Notes under the pieces: model-generated
What the model was told of the DNA's origin: nothing
The model's input: only the letters and a program-made list of their open reading frames with translations
Databases searched by the model: none
Shown here: piece after piece, positions 41,647 through 48,449 of the stretch
Layout: the number at the start of each line of letters is the position of its first letter
Position numbering within the stretch: the stretch's first letter is position 1
Source of the DNA: Alphaproteobacteria bacterium 41-28
Lineage (GTDB): Bacteria > Pseudomonadota > Alphaproteobacteria > UBA9655
Length of the DNA: 64,000 nucleotides
Assembly: GCA_001897795.1 (NCBI GenBank)
Contig: MKUL01000045.1
Location: 1 to 64,000, forward strand
Direction: 5' to 3'
Position numbers and translations under genes: made by a program

Positions 41647-42419
41647 CCCGTACTCAATTGATTTTTATATTCTTTTTCCTTGTCTTTGGACAAACTCCTG
41701 TGCGTGCAAGCCAGAATTTCTCTCAAAATGCTGAAATGCAAAAACTTCAGGAAGATTCCTTTAAAAAGGTTGAAGCTCTACTCAACGACAAAAGTTTTCA
41801 AACGATTGTTGCTGACCTAAAGGCAAAAGCTTCATGTGCTTCAGAAAGCTTACCTCTGGGAATAATTTCAAAACAGGAGTCATCTTGCTCCCTTAAGGGG
41901 CAACTTGAAAACCAAATTGAAAAATTCTCAGACTTTGATTTCCCTTCTTCCTATGAGGAAGAAAATAAGGCGGAGGGTGAGCTCTATATCTTTGTGTCTT
42001 TTTCATTAGGAGAAAAGGCCCTTGAAAACCTTGCCTATGAGGCAAGGCAATATGGAGCAACTCTTGTTCTAAGAGGATTTGTAAAGGGGAGTTACAGAGA
42101 AACTGTTCAAGTTTTACAAAAAATTATCCAAAGCACAGGACAAGGCTTTATCATTGATCCTGAGCTTTTTACGCTTTTTTCAATTTCTGCTGTTCCAACC
42201 TATGTTCTTGCAAAGCCTTTCTCATTAACGGCAACAGAGCGCCTTCAGACGCCTCTTCATGATCGATTACAGGGACACGTAAGCATTCAATATGCCTTAG
42301 AAACATTTGCCAAAGAAGGCGACTTATCTAACGCAGCCAAAGCCCTTTTACCGAAAAGCTCAGGTTTTATCCATCTAGATTACGACCAAAACAAAAAACC
42401 AGAGGGCAAGACAAGATGA
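41631..42419 (+). CDS. trbC: Type F conjugation protein TrbC
   Basis: A 262-residue periplasmic protein. A signal peptide (LIFIFFFLVFGQTPVRA) follows the start, and the TrbC domain appears as ELYIFVSFSLGEKALENLAY, TLVLRGFVKGSYRETVQVLQ, GFIIDPELFTLFSISAVPTY and YVLAK, a thioredoxin-like fold. No ATG gives a sensible signal peptide, so I chose the TTG at 41631, nine bases after GGAG and overlapping the end of traU. It acts with TraW in pilus assembly. Its stop overlaps the first traN start. Confidence 0.88.
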   Translation: MLRDLARTQLIFIFFFLVFGQTPVRASQNFSQNAEMQKLQEDSFKKVEALLNDKSFQTIVADLKAKASCASESLPLGIISKQESSCSLKGQLENQIEKFSDFDFPSSYEEENKAEGELYIFVSFSLGEKALENLAYEARQYGATLVLRGFVKGSYRETVQVLQKIIQSTGQGFIIDPELFTLFSISAVPTYVLAKPFSLTATERLQTPLHDRLQGHVSIQYALETFAKEGDLSNAAKALLPKSSGFIHLDYDQNKKPEGKTR

Positions 42420-44263
42420 TTTATTATTTTGTTCTCACCTTCCTTTTGTTTTTTACTTCCTGCAGAGTCCTTGCTGACCCTTGGAAAACCCTCCAGCAAG
42501 GAGATCAAACGGCTCAAGAATTCCTTAATAAAGCTGATGAGAAAAAAGCCAAGGCAGGTTCTCATCCTTTTTACAAAGGACATTCCAAGGAATCCAATCT
42601 CAAAACTACAGATCTCCTGGGAAAATCCCAAAGCCTTGTTAGAGAAGATCCTGCAAGTCAGATGATTTATGAAAGCTCTGATGCACGTCCTCAGGTTAAA
42701 ATTGATCCAGAAAAAGATCCGTTAATTACAAGAGCAGAAAAAATCGGAGAAACTCCTCTCACAGCTATTGGAGGAGAAGGAACTCAACTGGTTGAGGTAC
42801 AACAAGGTGGAAAAAGGGAGATCATCACTTGCGAAGAAGCCGGAGAAGACTCTCTTGAAACGTGTGTTGAAACTCTTAACGTAAAAATTGTTAGACGCAC
42901 TATTAAACGCGAGAAACCAGCCCATATTCATCTTACGGGATGTAAAAAATCATATAAATCCTACCATCCTAAATCCTGCCAAAGTCTTTTAGATGTACTT
43001 ATAGGACCTAAGCGAAGACGAGCCGAACTTAATATTACCGCGCCCTTTAAAGCTTGTCTTCGTGAAGTTTTAAGTCGAAGGCATAATGGATGTCACCGAT
43101 GTCAAACCCCGAGAAGTATGATTTCGACAGATATCCCAGAAAGCAAAATTAAAAGTGTCGTTCTTAAGAGAGAAAAGCACGGACGACGTGAAAGGTTTCC
43201 TATTCACGGAAATACAAATTATTGCAGTCATGGGCATTTGAAGGGATACGATCTTACCGCAACGGTTAAAATAAATTATGAAGAAGAATCTGTTGAAGTC
43301 CAGCCTGATGAGTGGGTTTCCACATGTTCTCGATTAGAAGAAAAGTCTGACCTGGGCCTTTGTTCTTATGCCTCAAAAGTTTGCACCCAAGGAAAACAAA
43401 CCCGCTTGATTGAGGGAATCCCGATTACCAGAGATTGTTGGCAATACACCTTAACTTATGCCTGTTCCTACCCTTCCCAGAATAATTGTGGTCCTTTAAG
43501 AGCAAGGGGGTGTGCTCAAATCAATTCCAGCTGCAAACAAAGAATAGGAAATAACTGCGTTGTTTACACCCAAACCTATGAATGCAAAGAACCTCCCCAT
43601 ACAACTCATAAGATCACAGGAGGACAAACTCCCTTTTGCTTGGATGGGAATTGCAGGGACCAAGGTTGGGAAGTCAATAATGAAATGATGTCGTCCTTAG
43701 CCCAATTGGCCCTTTTAAAAGAAATGCAGGGTCAGTTTGGAAAAGGAGGATTCTTTAAAGGAGAAACAAATAAATGCTCTAAACAACCTTTGAGCTTCAA
43801 AGACTGTTGTGGATCTGGCAAAGGATGGGGAAATGATCTAAGACTTTCCTCCTGTAGTTCAAAAGAAAAGCTTTTGAATAAAAGGAGAAAAAAAGGCCTT
43901 TGCCATTATATAGGAACTTATTGTTCTAAAAAGGTACTGGGACAGTGCATCAAAAAGAAATCCACTTATTGTTGCTGGGGATCAAAACTTTTAAAAGCTT
44001 TTCATGAGCAAGGCCGTCCTCAAATCGGCCTTGGCTGGGGTACACCTAAAGAGCCTCTTTGCCGCGGCTTTACTATTGAAGAAATACAAAGAATCGACTT
44101 CTCCAAGCTCGATTTACGAGAAGTCTTTGAAGACCTCATGAAGAACTTCAAACCTGGCAAAATGCAGGGCATAGGGAAGAAAGTTGGTGATCGCCTCGAG
44201 GTTATTAAAAAGGGGCTCATTCCTAAAGCACCCCAGCAACCAAGGCAAAGGGGAAGTGCATGA
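42416..44263 (+). CDS. traN: Type F mating-pair stabilisation protein TraN (copy 1)
   Basis: A 615-residue outer-membrane, cysteine-rich protein with a signal peptide ending near RVLA. It shares with copy 2 the N-terminal 150 residues (DPWKTLQQGDQTAQEFLNKA) and the C-terminal 310 residues (CWQYTLTYACSYPSQNNCGP, QPLSFKDCCGSGKGWGNDL, and the ending with KLDLREVFEDLMKNF). The middle (about 155-295) is different: Cys/His-rich, with CHRCQTPRSM. In F-like systems, the middle of TraN contacts the recipient cell. Two tandem copies are unusual. Confidence 0.92.
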   Translation: MIYYFVLTFLLFFTSCRVLADPWKTLQQGDQTAQEFLNKADEKKAKAGSHPFYKGHSKESNLKTTDLLGKSQSLVREDPASQMIYESSDARPQVKIDPEKDPLITRAEKIGETPLTAIGGEGTQLVEVQQGGKREIITCEEAGEDSLETCVETLNVKIVRRTIKREKPAHIHLTGCKKSYKSYHPKSCQSLLDVLIGPKRRRAELNITAPFKACLREVLSRRHNGCHRCQTPRSMISTDIPESKIKSVVLKREKHGRRERFPIHGNTNYCSHGHLKGYDLTATVKINYEEESVEVQPDEWVSTCSRLEEKSDLGLCSYASKVCTQGKQTRLIEGIPITRDCWQYTLTYACSYPSQNNCGPLRARGCAQINSSCKQRIGNNCVVYTQTYECKEPPHTTHKITGGQTPFCLDGNCRDQGWEVNNEMMSSLAQLALLKEMQGQFGKGGFFKGETNKCSKQPLSFKDCCGSGKGWGNDLRLSSCSSKEKLLNKRRKKGLCHYIGTYCSKKVLGQCIKKKSTYCCWGSKLLKAFHEQGRPQIGLGWGTPKEPLCRGFTIEEIQRIDFSKLDLREVFEDLMKNFKPGKMQGIGKKVGDRLEVIKKGLIPKAPQQPRQRGSA

Positions 44264-46083
44264 GCAATCTTTTGGCCTTAGCGTTTTGTACTCAGAAAAA
44301 GCTTTTTTCTCTCTTTTTTAAAAATTCTAAAGTACAAGGATGGCTGAGACTTTTTCTATTGATACCTCTTTTCTCTTTTTCACCTTCCGAAGCATTGGCT
44401 GATTCTTGGAAAAATCTCGCACAAGGAGATCATACGGCCCAAGAATTTCTGGGTAAAGTTGATGAGAAAAAAATTAAGGCAGGGCCTCATCCTTTCTATG
44501 ATGGCCAACAAGCCAAAGAATCAAGTTATTCCATCACTGACCTTCCAGGTCACTCACAAAGGGCTGCTCAAGAAGAGCCTGCAGGCCAAATGGTTCACGA
44601 AAGTCACGATTCCCGCTCTCAGGTTAAAATTGATCTTGACCATGATCCTCTTATGACAATGGCAGATAAAATCCTGGAAGATCCACTTCAAGCCATTGGA
44701 GGGACTGGAACCCATGTTATGGAGGTCCAGCAAGGGGGTAAAAATGAAATCGTTGATTGCGAAGAAGCGGGAGAAGATGCGAAGTATACCTGTCATTTGA
44801 ATCTCCTCGTTACCATAAAGGAAGAGCTAGGACCTCTTCAACAGGGATCCTTCAGTTTAGGGGGGCCTGCTATCCATGCATCTTATGGTTATCTTCTTAA
44901 CCATTGGCCTAGAGAACGGAGTAGGCATTTTGTAGGATACATACAAGTTGACTCAGCGACGCTAAATGGATTTATCTCAAGTCAAACAGGTATCCCTGTC
45001 ACTCAAATACTCTCAGCTTCAGCTTCTCCCGTAGGAGGGTGGGTAAAGGTAGATCATAAGGGATACACCTTTGACATATTTCAGTTTAATTATAGTTTTC
45101 AGCCCCGTATTAAGGTTCCTTATGATTCATGGATAGATGGGTGTGCAGCTCTTGAAAAAAGAGTTGACCATGGGCTTTGCTATTATAAGTCAAAGGTTTG
45201 TACACAAGGTCCTCAAACGCGTGTCATCCAGGGAGTTCCCGTAACAAGAGGGTGTTGGCAATACACGCAAACTTACGGTTGTTCTTATCCTTCTAAAAAT
45301 GATTGTGGCCCATTAAGAGCACGAGGATGCGCTCAAATTAAGTCTCGTTGTAAGCAAAGGATCGGCAACAACTGCGTCATTTATACCCAAACCTACGAAT
45401 GTAAAGATCCTCCCCGAACATCCTATATGATTAAAGGAGGAAAGACACCCTTTTGCCTGGATGGAAACTGTAGGGATCAAGGTTGGGAAAACAATGATGA
45501 AATGATGTCAAGCTTAGCCCAACTAGCCATATTAAAAGAACTCCAAGGTCAATTTGCAATGGGAGGATTTTTTAAGGGAGAGGATAACCGTTGTTCAAAA
45601 CAACCCCTCAGCTTCAAAGATTGCTGTGGATCAGGAAAAGGCTGGGGTAATGATCTAGGACTCTCCTCCTGTAGCTCAAAAGAAAAGCTTTTAAACCAAA
45701 GGCGTAAAAAAGGTCTTTGCCATTATGTCGGAACTTATTGTGCTAAAAAAGTCTTAGGCCAGTGCGTTAAGAAGGACTCAACTTACTGTTGTTGGGGTTC
45801 AAAACTCCTTAAAGCGTTTCATGAACAAGGACGGACTCAAATTGGAATGGGCTGGGGGACCCCTAAAAAGCCGCTTTGCCGAGGATTCTCCATTGAAGAA
45901 ATCCAAAGAATAGACTTTTCCAAGTTGGATCTCAGAGAAGTCTTTGAAGACCTCATGAAGAACTTCAATCCAGGCAAATTACAAGGTATAGGCCAAAAAG
46001 TAGGTGAGCGGTTAGAAGCCATTAAACAAGGCGTCCTTTCTCCAACAGAAAAGCAGCCGTTGCAAAGAAAAGGTGGGGCATGA
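44260..46083 (+). CDS. traN: Type F mating-pair stabilisation protein TraN (copy 2)
   Basis: A 607-residue paralog of the preceding gene, overlapping it by 4 bases. A longer signal peptide (LRLFLLIPLFSFSPSEALA) leads into DSWKNLAQGDHTAQEFLGKV. The C-terminal half is nearly the same as copy 1, with its Cys pattern, but the middle (about 172-290) is not related: it reads GSFSLGGPAIHASYGYLL and VTQILSASASPVGGWVKV, with fewer cysteines. The pair probably arose by duplication followed by replacement of the recognition part. Confidence 0.92.
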   Translation: MSNLLALAFCTQKKLFSLFFKNSKVQGWLRLFLLIPLFSFSPSEALADSWKNLAQGDHTAQEFLGKVDEKKIKAGPHPFYDGQQAKESSYSITDLPGHSQRAAQEEPAGQMVHESHDSRSQVKIDLDHDPLMTMADKILEDPLQAIGGTGTHVMEVQQGGKNEIVDCEEAGEDAKYTCHLNLLVTIKEELGPLQQGSFSLGGPAIHASYGYLLNHWPRERSRHFVGYIQVDSATLNGFISSQTGIPVTQILSASASPVGGWVKVDHKGYTFDIFQFNYSFQPRIKVPYDSWIDGCAALEKRVDHGLCYYKSKVCTQGPQTRVIQGVPVTRGCWQYTQTYGCSYPSKNDCGPLRARGCAQIKSRCKQRIGNNCVIYTQTYECKDPPRTSYMIKGGKTPFCLDGNCRDQGWENNDEMMSSLAQLAILKELQGQFAMGGFFKGEDNRCSKQPLSFKDCCGSGKGWGNDLGLSSCSSKEKLLNQRRKKGLCHYVGTYCAKKVLGQCVKKDSTYCCWGSKLLKAFHEQGRTQIGMGWGTPKKPLCRGFSIEEIQRIDFSKLDLREVFEDLMKNFNPGKLQGIGQKVGERLEAIKQGVLSPTEKQPLQRKGGA

Positions 46084-46940
46084 TCTCCAGTATTCAGTGT
46101 TCAGTAATCAGTAGTCAGAAAAAAAGGGGACCATCAACATACCTGATCTTTCTTATTATTTTGAGTTCAGCTACTGATTTTTCTTTTCTTAAGGCAGCAC
46201 CAGAGACTCAGCCTGCGTCTAAACCTGTCCTTTCATTTTTCGAAAAAAGGGCTGAGGGATGGCACTGGTACGAGGACAGTACTCAATGTCCAGTATTCAG
46301 TGCTCAGAAAAAAGATAAGAAGAACGTTTCTTTAAGCCCAATACAACAAATTGAAAACCAAAGGAAGGGACTTGAAACAAAACTTCACGCAGCCATTGTT
46401 GAACCCACTCGCCAAAACATCATTGCCTACATTCTTGCCCAACGTTCTTTGATGGATCAAAGTCAGCGGTTTTCTGAAGCATGGAAGAGGGTTGTCATGA
46501 CAACACCTTCTTTGGATGAAACTTTGGTGCACCCCGTGGATCAGAACGCACGACATGTCTATTACGATGAACAACACAAAGATCTTCAAGCCCGTATCAA
46601 GAAACTTGCTCAAGAGTATGGGTTGTTCTTTTTCTTCCGGAAAAATTGCCCCTATTGTCATGGTTTTGCACCCATTGCGAAACGGTTTTCCGAGAAGTAC
46701 GGCTGGTCTGTTCTCGCGATTTCTTTAGACGGAGGAACGTTGCCAGAATTTCCCCATGCTAAACGAGATAACGGAATTTCAGAACGCCTCAAGGTTTCTC
46801 ATGTCCCTGCTCTTATTGCCTTTCATCCCAAAACAGGAAAACTTATTCCCCTTGCTTACGGCATGGTTTCTGAAAGCGAAATTGAAGAACGAGTGACTAT
46901 TTTAACGCAAGCCTTAACGGTAAAAGGAGAGATAAAATGA
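46080..46940 (+). CDS. traF: Type F conjugation protein TraF (thioredoxin-like)
   Basis: A 286-residue periplasmic protein. The C-terminal half is the TraF thioredoxin-like domain: LFFFFRKNCPYCHGFAPIAK (with the CPYC pair near residue 192), WSVLAISLDGGTLPEFP, VSHVPALIAFHPKTGKLIPL. Many F TraF proteins have lost the CxxC pair; here it is kept, so it may act on disulfides in TraN and TraU. Heptad repeats encode its first residues (SSIQCSVISSQKK) and a second segment (TQCPVFSAQKKDKK) and bracket a signal-peptide-like stretch. Confidence 0.9.
   Translation: MISSIQCSVISSQKKRGPSTYLIFLIILSSATDFSFLKAAPETQPASKPVLSFFEKRAEGWHWYEDSTQCPVFSAQKKDKKNVSLSPIQQIENQRKGLETKLHAAIVEPTRQNIIAYILAQRSLMDQSQRFSEAWKRVVMTTPSLDETLVHPVDQNARHVYYDEQHKDLQARIKKLAQEYGLFFFFRKNCPYCHGFAPIAKRFSEKYGWSVLAISLDGGTLPEFPHAKRDNGISERLKVSHVPALIAFHPKTGKLIPLAYGMVSESEIEERVTILTQALTVKGEIK
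46088..46118 (+). repeat. CAGTNNT heptad repeats at the traF start
   Basis: CAGTATT, CAGTGTT, CAGTAAT, CAGTAGT and a final CAG, followed by an A-run, start three codons into traF. Same unit and same trailing A-run as in traW and at 46277. Confidence 0.85.
46277..46307 (+). repeat. CAGTNNT heptad repeats inside traF
   Basis: CAGTACT, CAATGTC, CAGTATT, CAGTGCT and CAG, then an A-run, in direct orientation to the copy at 46088. The two bracket 158 bases encoding a hydrophobic segment. Confidence 0.8.
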
Positions 46941-48322
46941 AACACCGTGTTTTGTATACGTTATGCATGTTTTTTCTTTTGAACTCTTCTTTAAAAGCCT
47001 CAATGCAGAAGAATTTAGAAACTGCTTTTGAGAAGTTGGGCATGGCTAATAACCTTACCACGGGAGGAGGATACCAAGATCAAACTGGAGGTTTTTATAC
47101 GGGCGGTAGCGTATTTGCGCGATCGAAGGTGAACAATGCAGATTTGCTTTCTATACAGCTTCCTCACTATCGATCTGGTTGTGGCGGCATCGATCTCTTT
47201 CTGGGAGGATTTAGCTTTATCAATGCTCAACAATTTACCCAACTTCTAAGGAATATTGGAAGTAATGCTTCTGGTTATGCCTTTAATCTGGCTCTTGCAA
47301 CTGTCACTCCTCAGATTAAGAGCGTTTTGGATGACTTAGCTGCAAAGGTTCACTCCATCACGAATCAAAGTATTAATTCCTGTGAGGCGGCAGCAACTCT
47401 TGTGGGAGGAGTATGGCCCCAAAGCAATGCTTCCTCTCAGCTTTTGTGTAATGCCATGGGTAAGGAATTGGGTCTTGCCAGTGATTGGGCTCAGAGTCGA
47501 CAGAAGTGCGGAACAGAAGAAAAAAGAGACGCCTGGAATAGCCGTAAGAATGAAAAAGAAGGATTTAAAGATATCTTAGGGGATGAATTTAATATCGCCT
47601 GGAAAGCGATTCAAAAAAACGGGTTTTTAAGCCGTGATCCCCAACTCGCAGAACTCTTCATGACAGTTTCTGGAACGATTATTTCGAGGCGGGTAAGTGA
47701 TCGCTTAGAGGTAAAGGTCTTGCCTTCTAAAAGCAGTGATCCTCAGCTCATTGCTGGACTCATTACAGGAAATGCACCTGTTCAAATCTATAAGTGCGAT
47801 AACGCTTCAGAAGATAAATGCCTTAGCCCTACAATTCAACAAATAACTCTTCCAGCAGAGAAAGCTCTTTATGGGCAAGTCCATCGACTTCTTCTTTCTC
47901 TTTCTCAAAAAGTTAGAGAAGACAAAGCGCTTTCTAAGGCAGAGATTGGATTTGTCAATTCGACTCAAATCCCTGTTTTAAAGATTATGGCAGTTGAAGC
48001 AGCTTTTAAAGCCGGAGGAAGTCCTTTAAGTGCAGCTGATTTTAGTGAAGCCATTGCGCACGATATCGTACTTCAGTACTTGGAAGAAGTCATGACCCTT
48101 GTATTTGATAGTGTTACCCAGCTTCAGAAAACCCAAATCAATGATCAAATGGTAGAGGAGTTAAGGCAGGGAATTTCTAAGTCTCGCAAACTTCTCTTTG
48201 CAAAGAGAACGGCTCTTTTTGAGCAAATGGCCATTACCCTTGATCTTATTGAACGAACCCAACAAATCGAAGCAAAACTTCAAAATATGTTTATTTCTTC
48301 TCAACAAGGAACGAAGCAGTGA
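46937..48322 (+). CDS. traH: Type F conjugation protein TraH
   Basis: A 461-residue periplasmic protein. After a signal peptide (MKHRVLYTLCMFFLLNSSLKA) it shows the TraH marks: GGGYQDQTGGFYTGGSVFAR, LLSIQLPHYRSGCGGIDLFL, GGFSFINAQQFTQLLRNIGS, and later QSINSCEAAATLVGG. It works with TraG and TraN in pilus assembly and mating-pair stabilisation. It overlaps traF by 4 bases. The heptad repeat at 48317 covers its last codons. Confidence 0.93.
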   Translation: MKHRVLYTLCMFFLLNSSLKASMQKNLETAFEKLGMANNLTTGGGYQDQTGGFYTGGSVFARSKVNNADLLSIQLPHYRSGCGGIDLFLGGFSFINAQQFTQLLRNIGSNASGYAFNLALATVTPQIKSVLDDLAAKVHSITNQSINSCEAAATLVGGVWPQSNASSQLLCNAMGKELGLASDWAQSRQKCGTEEKRDAWNSRKNEKEGFKDILGDEFNIAWKAIQKNGFLSRDPQLAELFMTVSGTIISRRVSDRLEVKVLPSKSSDPQLIAGLITGNAPVQIYKCDNASEDKCLSPTIQQITLPAEKALYGQVHRLLLSLSQKVREDKALSKAEIGFVNSTQIPVLKIMAVEAAFKAGGSPLSAADFSEAIAHDIVLQYLEEVMTLVFDSVTQLQKTQINDQMVEELRQGISKSRKLLFAKRTALFEQMAITLDLIERTQQIEAKLQNMFISSQQGTKQ

Positions 48323-48438
48323 TCAATAGTCAGTCATCAGTAATCAGAACTAAGAAAATTTTTAAACTAGAGCAGCAGCGTATCAGCTTTATGAATTTTA
48401 TTCTGATAATGGATAACCGATTATTGATGGCTGTCATT
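48317..48438. repeat. Heptad repeats between traH and traG (inverted pair, right arm degenerate)
   Basis: CAGTGAT, CAATAGT, CAGTCAT, CAGTAAT, CAG (48317-48346) overlap the traH stop. A degenerate inverted arm (TTCTGAT...TTATTGAT, about 48402-48438) lies just before traG. The pair can form a long hairpin in the only sizeable gap of the later tra operon. Confidence 0.65.
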
Positions 48439-48449
48439 GAGGGGGTGGC

